From NCBI GenBank assembly GCA_031255275.1, contig JAIRSV010000099.1, positions 1-17,837 on the forward strand: DNA of 17,837 nucleotides, in the 5' to 3' direction. Made by a program: the position numbers and the translations under genes. Shown here piece by piece: positions 1 through 7,079 of the stretch. This stretch comes from Proteiniphilum sp. GTDB lineage: Bacteria > Bacteroidota > Bacteroidia > Bacteroidales > Dysgonomonadaceae. Below the pieces are notes generated by a model. It did not search any database. It was not told the DNA's origin and saw nothing but the letters and a program-made list of their open reading frames with translations. Within the stretch, counting starts at the first letter, position 1. Each line of letters begins with the position of its first letter.

Positions 1-44
1 CCGCCCCGACGAACGATTTCTTTATTAAGCGATTTCTTTGTTAA

Positions 45-350
45 TTGTCTGAACTGTGATTCTTCTGATTTACATGATTTACATGATTATACCGTCGCTA
101 CGCGACGGCCATATATATAATGTACAGGGCAAGGCAAGGCCTTGCCCTGTTCTTTTTTTCGCTCGTCGGGGCGGGTGCTCCCGCCCCTTGCCGCTCCGGC
201 GCTCCCCGAGCTAATTTTCTCTTTCTTCATTTTTAATTCTTCATTCTTCATTGAGAAAGGGCGCTCCCCAAGCCGGTTGTTTTTGGTGTATTGTATTGGT
301 TATGTAAATCATGTGAATCATGTAAATCAAAAGAATCACAGTTCAGACAA
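45..350. repeat. 44-bp inverted repeat flanking 218 bp
   Basis: The left arm is 45-88 and the right arm 307-350. The right arm, read on the minus strand, matches the left at 42 of 44 positions (differences at the C/T after 'gtgattctt' and one T/C further in). Both arms begin TTGTCTGAACTGTGATTCTT. Each arm also contains short internal echoes of 'gatttacat'. The enclosed 218 bp hold a terminator and one copy of a direct repeat, with no transposase frame, so this is a dispersed-repeat pair and not an insertion sequence. I recall similar arm sequences between genes of other Bacteroidota but cannot verify this here. Confidence 0.85.
124..159 (+). terminator. Rho-independent terminator, plus strand
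   Basis: Perfect 11-bp stem acagggcaagg/ccttgccctgt with a 5-nt loop (124-150), followed at once by a T-rich tail (151-159). It would end a plus-strand transcript entering from beyond the left edge of the window. It sits inside the 44-bp inverted repeat. Confidence 0.8.
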
Positions 351-377
351 CTTTGCCGCTCCGGCGCTCCCCGAGCT
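188..377. repeat. 25-bp direct repeat, two full copies plus one partial
   Basis: The 25-base sequence starting ttgccgctccggcgctcccc occurs identically at 188-212 and 353-377. A degraded partial copy (gcgctccccaagccggtt) lies at 261-278. One full copy is inside the 44-bp inverted repeat and the other begins 3 bp after its right arm. Both are followed by T-rich sequence. The frames across it encode alanine/proline-rich strings that I regard as spurious. Confidence 0.8.
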
Positions 378-446
378 GGTTTTCTTCACTTCCCAACTTC
401 TAAAAAAACATTGTCAACTTTCCACTTTCCATTAATGAGGCTTCTC

Positions 447-494
447 AAAAAAAACAGGCCCCTCACCCGCAGTTTGCTCTGCTAATGAGGGGCT
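447..494 (-). terminator. Rho-independent terminator of the peptidase gene
   Basis: Read on the minus strand: an 8-bp stem gcccctca/tgaggggc with an extra inner gcag/ctgc helix, followed by a run of eight T (A-run at 447-454 on the plus strand). It lies about 55 nt past the peptidase stop codon and ends the minus-strand flippase-peptidase unit. Confidence 0.8.
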
Positions 495-549
495 TCTCTA
501 CACTTCTTTCTTTTTTATATACTGTTTCTCTTCTAATCTGATTTGGTGC

Positions 550-2679
550 TTATATCTCTGCGAGACGCAGTTCTTCAACAATATGCGACGCTCCCATCAC
601 CCGGTCAATCATATACAGAACGTAACGAATATCTACGCTGATCACACGCTGCATGTTCCGCTCAAAAAGAATGTCGCCGCTCAGCGATTCCCAGTTTCCG
701 TCAAACGCCAGGCCGACAAGTTCGCCCCTCCCGTTCAGCACGGGACTGCCCGAATTTCCGCCGGTGATGTCGTTGTTCGACAAAAAATTGACCCTCATCA
801 ACCCCTGTCCGTCGGCATAGCGTCCGTAATCGCCCGAACGGACAGCGTCCAGAATATACTCCTGCACGTTGAACTCGGGATCGCCCGGCTTCTGCTTCTC
901 CAGCACTCCCTGCGAGGTTGTGTAGTAATCATACCGTACAGCGTCGCGCGGACGGTATCCGCACACCGTTCCGTAACTCATCCGCTGGGTGAAGTTGGCG
1001 TCGGGATAAAACGTCCTCTCCGCATCCATCTCCATGAGGGCAGCCATCAACTCGCGTTCGCCCCTGAGCATCTTCTCATAAGCAGGCATCATCTGTCCCG
1101 ACAGCTCATATCCCATATCGGTGACAGACAGGGCCAGTTCCATAGCCGGATCGCCGGTAAGCGTCTGCGTATCGGCCGTTTCGAGCAGGTCGAGCAGACT
1201 GTCGAACGAGGTGAACCGAGAATTGCTAAACAGCCAGTCGGCATACAGGTCATAATCTCCGCCAAACACCTCCTTCACCTTCCGGTAAATGTCGGGGTGA
1301 TACCGTTCCGGCACACGTTCGGCATAGAGCCTCATCAGCGCGGAGAGCACCTTCCGGTCGAGCGACGGATCATAGTTTTTGTACGGATTACTGAGGCGTT
1401 CGCTGATGAATGACTGCTTCTCCTCCCCGGTTCCCTCGCTGTCGAATTGCAGGATGATGTTGGCTAACCTGATCAGCTCGATACCGTCGTTAAACGTTTC
1501 CAGGAAAAAGGTCATGTAAAGCGCCGGTTCGCCCGAAGCGCCATAAGCCTGCTCGAGCGTGAGGAGCGTTTCGCCATACCGTGCCTGACGGGCGGGACTG
1601 CCTTTGATCCATTCCGCCAGACGCGCCTCCAGCCTCTCCTTTTCAGAGATCACCTCCAGCGCGGCAAGCGCCCGGTTCATCCCCTGAGAGTTCTTCCAGT
1701 AGTTGGAACTGCCGGCATACTTGCCGGCGTATTTGATGCGGACGGTATCATTTTTCGTCATCGCGTCCCACCAGATGGACTGCTTGACGCCCCGCACTTC
1801 GATGCGCGGACTGTTTTCGGACTCCATCCGCTGACGAATGCCTCGGGAGGACATGTATCGCTGCGTATTGCCGGGATAACCCACCGTCATCGCACAGTCG
1901 CCTTCGGTCACCCCCTTCAGCGACACCGGCACCACATACTTCGGTCTGTACGGTACATTTCCGCTGTCACAGACCGCCGGGCGATTATCTCCGTCCGCAT
2001 AGACGCGGAATACCGAGAAGTCGCCGGTATGACGCGGCCACATCCAGTTGTCCGTATCCCCGCCGAATTTTCCCACCGAGGAGGGGGGCGCCGCCACCAG
2101 GCGTACGTCGCGAAACAGATCATACAGCACCATATAATACCTGTTGCGGGAATAAAAGGGTACGATACGGGCGTGTATAAAGGGATCCTCCTCATACTGC
2201 GCCGTCAGCGCGCCCGAGAGGGAGTCCGCCATCTTCTCGCGCTGAATCTCGTTCAGGGGAGAGAGAAGGTGCGGGACGATGAGATCCGTCACGTCCGTCA
2301 TCGACTTCAGGAACGAGACCGTAAGCCCGTCCGCAGGCAGCTCGTCGCTCCGGCGCTTTGCGACAAAGCCATCCCTCAGATAGTCATGCTCCACCGCGCT
2401 CAGCTTCTGGATAGCGCCATATCCGCAGTGGTGATTGGTAAATATCAGTCCCTCGTCCGAGACCGCCACGCCCGTACACCCTCCGCCGAAGATCACCACC
2501 GCATCCTTCAGCGAGGGATTCGCCTCGTCATACAGCTGTTCAGCGGGAAACGTAAATCCCAACTCCTTCATACGGGCAATACTTTCACTGTTCAATTCCT
2601 TGAGCAGCCACATGCCCTCGTCGGCCTTCGCCGTCAGCGCCGCAAAGATTACTGCGGCCCACAAAATCAGTCTTTTCAT
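550..2679 (-). CDS. Dipeptidyl-peptidase 7-type serine peptidase (family S46)
   Basis: Secreted exopeptidase that removes dipeptides from the N-terminus of oligopeptides, expected in the periplasm. The protein has 709 aa, a usual length for S46. A signal peptide (MKRLILWAAVIFAALTAKA) is followed by the mature start DEGMW. The chymotrypsin-like triad is visible: His84 in TNHHCGYG, Asp220 in RHTGDFSVF, and Ser643 in TGGNSGSP. Eighteen residues after the Ser lies Gly661 in AFDGNW. In P. gingivalis this position is Gly in DPP7 (hydrophobic P1) and Arg in DPP11 (Asp/Glu P1), so I call DPP7-type. It lies 75 nt downstream of the flippase, I see no TAnnTTTG promoter in that gap, and a terminator follows it, so cotranscription is likely. 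Family certain, specificity inferred. Confidence 0.93.
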   Translation of the reverse strand: MKRLILWAAVIFAALTAKADEGMWLLKELNSESIARMKELGFTFPAEQLYDEANPSLKDAVVIFGGGCTGVAVSDEGLIFTNHHCGYGAIQKLSAVEHDYLRDGFVAKRRSDELPADGLTVSFLKSMTDVTDLIVPHLLSPLNEIQREKMADSLSGALTAQYEEDPFIHARIVPFYSRNRYYMVLYDLFRDVRLVAAPPSSVGKFGGDTDNWMWPRHTGDFSVFRVYADGDNRPAVCDSGNVPYRPKYVVPVSLKGVTEGDCAMTVGYPGNTQRYMSSRGIRQRMESENSPRIEVRGVKQSIWWDAMTKNDTVRIKYAGKYAGSSNYWKNSQGMNRALAALEVISEKERLEARLAEWIKGSPARQARYGETLLTLEQAYGASGEPALYMTFFLETFNDGIELIRLANIILQFDSEGTGEEKQSFISERLSNPYKNYDPSLDRKVLSALMRLYAERVPERYHPDIYRKVKEVFGGDYDLYADWLFSNSRFTSFDSLLDLLETADTQTLTGDPAMELALSVTDMGYELSGQMMPAYEKMLRGERELMAALMEMDAERTFYPDANFTQRMSYGTVCGYRPRDAVRYDYYTTSQGVLEKQKPGDPEFNVQEYILDAVRSGDYGRYADGQGLMRVNFLSNNDITGGNSGSPVLNGRGELVGLAFDGNWESLSGDILFERNMQRVISVDIRYVLYMIDRVMGASHIVEELRLAEI

Positions 2680-2708
2680 ATAAATTTTTCTACTCGTTTA
2701 TAATAAGC

Positions 2709-2733
2709 CTGCCCCCTTCCGTTTTGGGAGCAG
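2709..2733 (-). other. Hairpin between flippase and peptidase genes
   Basis: On the minus strand ctgctccc pairs with gggggcag (8 bp with one G-U) around a 9-nt loop. No T-run follows in the minus direction, so it is not an obvious terminator of the flippase; it may affect mRNA processing or stability between the two genes. In the plus direction a T-run (2739-2745) follows after five bases, but the stem has a mismatch there and no plus-strand gene precedes it. Confidence 0.3.
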
Positions 2734-2754
2734 ACCCCTTTTTTTGATAATCTT

Positions 2755-4260
2755 TCAGTGATCGCTTATCCCCTTTCGGCGACCCCGCAGCGCCTCGCGC
2801 AACGCGCCCCGTCCGGCCACGGCGACCGCGACGGAATATACCGCGATCAGCAGCGTACTGATCAGGAGCCGGTGCCACATGACGGGAACACTTGCGCGCG
2901 TCAGCACGATCCCCGCATAGAGGATCATCGACAGCAGGAAGAAGAACCCGGCTGACCGGAGGTCGTAGGGAACGGGATAATTCTTTTGTCCCAGGAAGTA
3001 GGAGATCAGCATCATGGCCAGGTTGGCGGCAAACGACGCCCATGCGCAGGCCATGTAGCCGAACCGGGGGATAAAGAGGATATTGATTATGATGGTGACG
3101 GCAAAGCCGAAGAGAGACATGTAAGCCCCCCAGCGCGTCCGGTCGGTAAGCTTGTACCAGAGCGAGAGGTTGAAGTAGACGCCAAAGAAGAGTTCCCCCA
3201 GAAGGACGACGGGAACAACCCTCAGTCCCGCGTGATATTCCGTCGGGATCAGACTTTTGACAAGATCCAGATAACCCGTCGTTATCAGGAATATCAGCAG
3301 GCCGAAGATGATGAAATACCGGGTTGCGTCGCTGAACGGGCGACGGTCTCCGTCCCCCCCCCTGTTCCCCGCGAAGATAAAAGGCTCGAAGGCATAGCGG
3401 AAGGCCTGGGTAAACATCACCATGATGACGGCGATCTTGAAGTTCTGTCCATAGATGCCCAGTTCCGCAAAAGCCGTATCCCTGTCGGGATACACCCAGG
3501 GAAAGATGATTTTGTCGGCCGTCTGATTCAGAATCCCCGCCACGCCCAGGATAAGGATGGGGAAGGAGTAGCGAAGCATCTCCCGCAGCAGCGTCCGGTC
3601 GAAAGTAAACCTGATCTTCAGTTCGGGCGACACCAGCAGAAACTGAATCAGCGAGGCCGCCAGATTGGAGACCAGAATAAAGTCGATTCCGCGACCGGCG
3701 TCGAACCACGAAAAGGCGTCGGGAAACAGCCTCTGCAGCCGGGGACAGGCCAGGAAAAAGAAGAGGTTGAAAACAATGGTCAGCGTCACATTGGCAATCC
3801 TTATCGCGGCGAACCGCACGGGCCGCTTTTTCAACCGGAGATTGGCAAACGGGATGGCGCCCAGCACATCAAAACAGAGGATAATCACCATCAGAAGCAG
3901 ATAATGCGGCTTCATCGCCACCCCGCCCAGCGCGAGCGCCGCCGGCTTCAGGAACAGCAGCGCCACCGCGAAGAAAAGCAGCGTGGTGACCGTGATGCTG
4001 ACAAAGGCGGTGGAAAAGACGACGGCAGGACGCTCCCCCTTGCCGGCATAGCGAAAGAATCCCGTCTCCATGCCATACGTGAGGATCACCTGCAGGAGCG
4101 CCACCCAGGCATAAAAGCTGGTCAGCACCCCAATATCCGAAGTCGCCGGCAGCGCAAAAGCCCAGTAGAGCGACAGCATCCAGCTGAGGAGTTTGGGCAG
4201 GACACTCCCCAGTCCGTAGAAGAAAGTCTCCCTTGCCAGCGATTTCATTACACCTGCCAT
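2755..4260 (-). CDS. Polysaccharide/lipid-linked oligosaccharide flippase (MOP superfamily)
   Basis: Integral membrane protein of 501 aa with a dozen or more hydrophobic segments spread over the whole length. It is of the Wzx/MurJ-like polysaccharide export type, expected to move lipid-linked sugars across the inner membrane. The opening MAGVMKSLARETFFYGLGSV resembles Bacteroidota members of this family, which often begin MAG-x-KSLAK-TAIYG; I therefore keep the first ATG, though the Met four codons later is possible. RYSFPILILGVAGILNQTAD near residues 231-250 and the conserved FRYAFEPFIF at 286-295 fit the family. A run of nine G on the coding strand encodes the end of Arg300 through Asp303. 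The C-terminus is basic and soluble. A TATCTTTG promoter lies upstream. Substrate unknown; no glycosyltransferases are adjacent. Confidence 0.87.
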   Translation of the reverse strand: MAGVMKSLARETFFYGLGSVLPKLLSWMLSLYWAFALPATSDIGVLTSFYAWVALLQVILTYGMETGFFRYAGKGERPAVVFSTAFVSITVTTLLFFAVALLFLKPAALALGGVAMKPHYLLLMVIILCFDVLGAIPFANLRLKKRPVRFAAIRIANVTLTIVFNLFFFLACPRLQRLFPDAFSWFDAGRGIDFILVSNLAASLIQFLLVSPELKIRFTFDRTLLREMLRYSFPILILGVAGILNQTADKIIFPWVYPDRDTAFAELGIYGQNFKIAVIMVMFTQAFRYAFEPFIFAGNRGGDGDRRPFSDATRYFIIFGLLIFLITTGYLDLVKSLIPTEYHAGLRVVPVVLLGELFFGVYFNLSLWYKLTDRTRWGAYMSLFGFAVTIIINILFIPRFGYMACAWASFAANLAMMLISYFLGQKNYPVPYDLRSAGFFFLLSMILYAGIVLTRASVPVMWHRLLISTLLIAVYSVAVAVAGRGALREALRGRRKGISDH

Positions 4261-4306
4261 ATATATCCGATTATTCTGATTTTCCTTTTTTTTGAAGATA
4301 CCGGCG

Positions 4307-4314
4307 CAAAGATA
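4307..4314 (-). promoter_or_regulatory. Promoter -7 element of the flippase gene
   Basis: On the minus strand the sequence reads TATCTTTG, an exact match to the Bacteroidota TAnnTTTG element. It lies 46 bp before the flippase ATG and implies a start of transcription near 4300. No clear TTTG -33 element is seen; an AT-rich dyad occupies that place instead. Confidence 0.65.
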
Positions 4315-4322
4315 GAAATTTT

Positions 4323-4344
4323 ATTTATTCACGGGAGAATAAAT
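4323..4344. promoter_or_regulatory. AT-rich dyad at the -33 region of the flippase promoter
   Basis: An 8-bp perfect inverted repeat, atttattc/gaataaat, with a 6-bp spacer (acggga). From the TATCTTTG element it spans about -22 to -43, overlapping the place where a -33 contact is expected. It could be an operator; no regulator gene is adjacent, so the function is inference. Confidence 0.35.
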
Positions 4345-4419
4345 CTACGGTTTGCGCAGGGCGAAACCTGTTTCGGGTTACGGCCCCGTCGGCTGAAAGA
4401 TTCCGTAAATCCCCCCGGC

Positions 4420-4608
4420 CCCTAACCGTTGGGAAGCATCCCCGAACCTTCGGGACCCTTCCCGAAACAATTGGGACCCTTCCCCGAGCCTTCGGGACCC
4501 TTCCCAAAGCAATTGGGACCCTTCCCCGAACCTTCGGGATCCTTCCCAAAACAATCAGGAAGCTTCCCAAGACCTTTGCGACACGTCCCCAAACCATCCG
4601 GAACCTTC
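4420..4608. repeat. Tandem array A: nine 21-bp units between divergent genes
   Basis: Exactly nine consecutive 21-bp units at 4420, 4441, 4462, 4483, 4504, 4525, 4546, 4567 and 4588. Units at 4441-4545 alternate between two forms: one with core CCGAACCTTCGGG and one with core CCAAAGCAATTGGG. Both forms share the tail acccttc or close to it. The outer units are degenerate. Each good unit is a small dyad. Because 21 is a multiple of three and the unit lacks stop codons, frames on both strands stay open and encode Pro/Gly/Phe-rich heptads, which I regard as a by-product. The array lies between the flippase promoter and the glyQS promoter. Confidence 0.9.
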
Positions 4609-4704
4609 CGGTGAAACCGTTGAAACCCTGATACGGCGGCGCTCCGCCTCCCCCCGGCCTCTCTTTTTAAGGAGAATGATAGCAGGTATTCAGAAAAAAA
4701 AAGT

Positions 4705-4712
4705 TTACTTTG
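4705..4712 (+). promoter_or_regulatory. Probable promoter -7 element of glyQS
   Basis: TTACTTTG matches TAnnTTTG at all but one defined position and is preceded by an A9 tract. The implied transcript start near 4719 lies downstream of an in-frame ATG at 4676, which supports the start codon at 4757 and a leader of about 38 nt. Confidence 0.45.
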
Positions 4713-4756
4713 CAAGCCGAAAAGGTGAAAATAACAGGAATTTTATACAGGGCATT

Positions 4757-6310
4757 ATGGCACAGGACGACGTTTTTAAGAAACTGGTATCGCACTGCAA
4801 GGAATACGGCTACGTATTTCAGTCGAGTGAAATCTACGACGGGCTGAGCGCCGTTTACGACTACGGACAGACGGGCGTGGAACTCAAAAACAATATCAAG
4901 AAATACTGGTGGGACAGCATGGTGCTGCTGCACGAAAACGTGGTGGGAATCGACTCCGCCATCTTCATGCACCCCACCATCTGGAAAGCGTCCGGGCATG
5001 TGGACGCCTTTAACGACCCGCTCATCGACAACCGCGACAGTAAAAAGCGGTATCGCGCCGACGTGCTGATCGAAGAGCACCTTGCCCGCTACGACGAGAA
5101 AACGGACAAAGAGGTACAAAAAGCGGCAAAACGCTTCGGCGACCGGTTCGACGAAGCAATGTTCCGCGAAACCAGCCCCCGCATACTGGAAAACCGGCGG
5201 AAACGGGACGAAATTCATACCCGTTTCACCAGGGCGCTGAACGAAAACAACCTGGAAGAACTCCGGCAAATCATCATCGACTGCGAGATCGTCTGCCCCG
5301 TGAGCGGCACGCGCAACTGGACGGAAGTACGACAGTTCAACCTGATGTTCTCCACCGAAATGGGATCCACGGCCGACGCCGCGATGAAGGTCTACCTCCG
5401 TCCCGAAACGGCACAGGGCATCTTCGTGAACTTCCTCAACGTACAGAAGACCGGACGCATGAAGATACCCTTCGGCATCGCCCAGATCGGGAAAGCCTTC
5501 CGCAACGAAATCGTCGCCCGGCAATTCATCTTCCGCATGAGAGAATTCGAGCAGATGGAGATGCAATTCTTCGTCGCTCCCGGCGAAGAGCTGCAATGGT
5601 TCGAACACTGGAAGCAGTTCCGCATGAAATGGCACCGGGCCCTGGGCTTCGGCGCGGAAAAATACCGCTTTCACGACCACGACAAGCTGGCGCACTATGC
5701 CAACGCCGCCACCGACGTGGAATTCGAAATGCCATTCGGCTTCAGAGAAGTGGAAGGCATCCACTCGCGCACCGATTTCGACCTGAGTCAGCACGAAAAA
5801 TATTCCGGCAAAAAGATACACTACTTCGATCCCGAACAGGGAAAATCATACGTCCCCTTCGTCGTGGAGACCTCCATCGGAGTCGACAGGATGTTCCTCT
5901 CCATACTGGCCGCCTCCTATTGCGAGGAGACCCTCGACGGCGGCGAAACGCGCGTACTCCTGAAGCTCCCGCCCACCCTTGCACCGGTCAAACTGGCCAT
6001 ACTCCCGCTGGTGAAAAAGGACGGCCTGGCAGAGAAAGCCCGCGAAATGATGGACAACCTCAAATTCAGCTTCGCCTGCCAGTATGACGAAAAAGACAGC
6101 ATCGGCAAGCGCTATCGCCGTCAGGACGCCATCGGCACCCCCTTCTGCGCCACCGTCGACCACCGGACGCTCGAAGACAACACGGTAACCGTCCGCCACC
6201 GCGACTCAATGGAACAGGAAAGAGTCTCCACCGATTCGCTGCAGCGCGTCATTGCCGAAAAAACCGATATGAAGAATCTGCTGAAACAACTCGCACAGCA
6301 TAAAGCATAA
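4757..6310 (+). CDS. glyQS: Glycyl-tRNA synthetase, single-chain (alpha2) type
   Basis: Cytoplasmic class II enzyme that charges tRNA-Gly. The 517-aa length fits the homodimeric bacterial/eukaryotic-like form. Visible landmarks: N-terminal SSEIYDGLSAVYDYGQ-type region; WTEVRQFNLMF near 188-198; RPETAQGIF near 215-223; motif 2 with FRNEI (248-252) and REFEQMEMQFF (262-272); GIHSRTDFDL (334-343); motif 3 GVDRMFLSIL (375-384). A C-terminal anticodon-binding domain follows from LPPTLAPVKLAILPLV. I chose MAQDDVFKKLVSH as the start because family members begin this way; the in-frame extension to 4676 has a composition unlike the family and crosses the likely promoter. The FKBP lipoprotein gene follows after 17 nt. 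Confidence 0.97.
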   Translation: MAQDDVFKKLVSHCKEYGYVFQSSEIYDGLSAVYDYGQTGVELKNNIKKYWWDSMVLLHENVVGIDSAIFMHPTIWKASGHVDAFNDPLIDNRDSKKRYRADVLIEEHLARYDEKTDKEVQKAAKRFGDRFDEAMFRETSPRILENRRKRDEIHTRFTRALNENNLEELRQIIIDCEIVCPVSGTRNWTEVRQFNLMFSTEMGSTADAAMKVYLRPETAQGIFVNFLNVQKTGRMKIPFGIAQIGKAFRNEIVARQFIFRMREFEQMEMQFFVAPGEELQWFEHWKQFRMKWHRALGFGAEKYRFHDHDKLAHYANAATDVEFEMPFGFREVEGIHSRTDFDLSQHEKYSGKKIHYFDPEQGKSYVPFVVETSIGVDRMFLSILAASYCEETLDGGETRVLLKLPPTLAPVKLAILPLVKKDGLAEKAREMMDNLKFSFACQYDEKDSIGKRYRRQDAIGTPFCATVDHRTLEDNTVTVRHRDSMEQERVSTDSLQRVIAEKTDMKNLLKQLAQHKA

Positions 6311-6327
6311 TTAAAAAACCACCCACA

Positions 6328-6888
6328 ATGAAGATACAGTCAACACTCATCATCACACTCTGCGCCGCCGTTCTGTTCGTCTCGTGCGACCGGGAAGAAA
6401 CAAACGACGATCAATGGAGAACAGCCAACGAAGCGCAATTTGCGAAAATCACGACCGACCCCGCCTATACGCGGATCAACTCGGCATCCACCGCCGGCCA
6501 CATTATGTATAAGAAAATCAAGACGGGAGAGGGCGAAACGCCATACTTTACCGACAGGGTAAAAGTCCTCTACACCGGCTGGTTCAAATACGACTGGTCG
6601 CAGACTGCCGACAGCTACAAAGACGAACGGGGCGAAACCGTCACGAACAAATACATCTTTGATTCGACAGAGAGCAGAAACAACATACCCAGTATATTCT
6701 CAGTCAATCCAAGCGCCTCGTCCGGCATAATAGACGGAATATCCACCGCCCTGCAGCACATGAAGGTGGGCGACAAATGGGAAATATGGATCCCCTGGAG
6801 GCTGGGATACGGAGCCTCGAGTCAGGGAGCCATCAAAGCCTATACCACGCTGGTTTTCGAAATCGAACTGGTCGGTATCGTGCGATAA
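6328..6888 (+). CDS. FKBP-type peptidyl-prolyl cis-trans isomerase lipoprotein
   Basis: A 186-aa envelope protein with a lipoprotein signal (hydrophobic stretch ending LFVSC, Cys20), followed by acidic DREE, which resembles a Bacteroidota surface-export signal. The FKBP domain covers about residues 58-185: VKVLYTGW (78-85), IFDST (110-114), FSV (124-126), IIDGISTALQHMKVGDKWEI (134-153), GYG (160-162), LVFEIELVGI. The usual Tyr, Phe-Asp, Phe and Tyr pocket residues are present. The Trp at the pocket floor (I-x-G-W in canonical FKBPs) is replaced by Ile139, and about 25 residues are inserted between YTGW and FDST. Activity is probable but not assured. It lies 17 nt after glyQS and is probably cotranscribed; the gene pairing has no obvious functional meaning. 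Confidence 0.9.
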   Translation: MKIQSTLIITLCAAVLFVSCDREETNDDQWRTANEAQFAKITTDPAYTRINSASTAGHIMYKKIKTGEGETPYFTDRVKVLYTGWFKYDWSQTADSYKDERGETVTNKYIFDSTESRNNIPSIFSVNPSASSGIIDGISTALQHMKVGDKWEIWIPWRLGYGASSQGAIKAYTTLVFEIELVGIVR

Positions 6889-6942
6889 GCAGTCACGTAA
6901 AAATTTTCACCTGCAAATTTCCGATTATTTACAATTTATATA

Positions 6943-6950
6943 TACCTTTG
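6943..6950 (+). promoter_or_regulatory. Promoter -7 element of the thi operon
   Basis: TACCTTTG is an exact TAnnTTTG match. It ends 7 nt before the first base of riboswitch helix P1 (6958), so the transcript probably begins at, or within a base or two of, the aptamer. Confidence 0.75.
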
Positions 6951-6955
6951 TGACA

Positions 6956-7044
6956 TCTCTGTTAGGGGTGCTCTTCATACTGAGAGCTGAGATCAGACCC
7001 TCGGAACCTGATATGTTGTAATTGACATCGCAGGGAAACGGAAG
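6956..7044 (+). promoter_or_regulatory. TPP (thiamine pyrophosphate) riboswitch aptamer
   Basis: The THI-box landmarks occur in order: AGGGGTGC (6964-6971), GCTGAGA with ACCC (about 6986-7000), GAACCTGAT, and CGCAGGGAAA (7029-7038). P1 can be drawn as tctgtt (6958-6963) with aacgga (7037-7042), P2 as GGGT with ACCC, and P3 as gctct/agagc. It stands 5' of four thiamine genes and is followed by an intrinsic terminator at 7080-7111, so high TPP is expected to stop transcription before thiM. Confidence 0.95.
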
Positions 7045-7079
7045 AATAAGAAGATTACATTATTACTCTATTCATCACG

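Larger units (their letters stand above)
1..549. other. Gene-free left flank built from short repeats
   Basis: I see no convincing gene here. The short open frames consist of repeat sequence and show no protein-like composition. The stretch holds an inverted repeat, a direct repeat and two terminators (listed separately). Smaller structures are a 12-bp inverted repeat (1-12 with 163-174), a perfect 7-bp stem at 92-108 (ccgtcgc/gcgacgg), and an 8-bp GC stem at 168-187. The filler between them (around 215-253 and 380-432) is AT-rich and low in complexity. It looks like an intergenic accumulation of dispersed repeats between an upstream plus-strand gene and the minus-strand peptidase. Confidence 0.7.

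Noticed and set aside
45..350. Insertion sequence
   Set aside because: Only 218 bp between the arms, no transposase or remnant of one and no target-site duplication that I can see.
142..485. Small proteins of 97 and 64 residues at the left edge
   Set aside because: They consist of the direct repeat, the right inverted-repeat arm and AT-rich filler; no coding character.
2690..3709. 339-codon minus-strand frame within the flippase
   Set aside because: A shifted frame of the flippase; relevant only as the reading frame entered after a slip in the G9 tract.
2986..4425. 479-codon open frame on the plus strand opposite the flippase
   Set aside because: Exact antisense of a clear membrane protein; composition (His/Arg/Gln/Asp-rich without a fold) is that of a shadow of GC-rich codons, and it runs on into array A.
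4420..4608. CRISPR array
   Set aside because: Units are contiguous 21-mers without spacers, and no cas gene is near; the same holds for array B.
4429..4614. Pro/Phe/Gly-rich heptad-repeat proteins across array A
   Set aside because: Frames on both strands are open only because the unit is 21 bp without stop codons; no signal, promoter or conserved flank supports one frame.
4676..4756. 27-residue N-terminal extension of glycyl-tRNA synthetase
   Set aside because: The extension covers the A9 tract and the likely promoter, and family members begin at the Met of MAQDDVF (4757).
4667..5821. 384-codon open frame on the minus strand opposite glyQS
   Set aside because: Antisense to a highly conserved enzyme; Val/Phe/His-rich shadow with no start context or family look.
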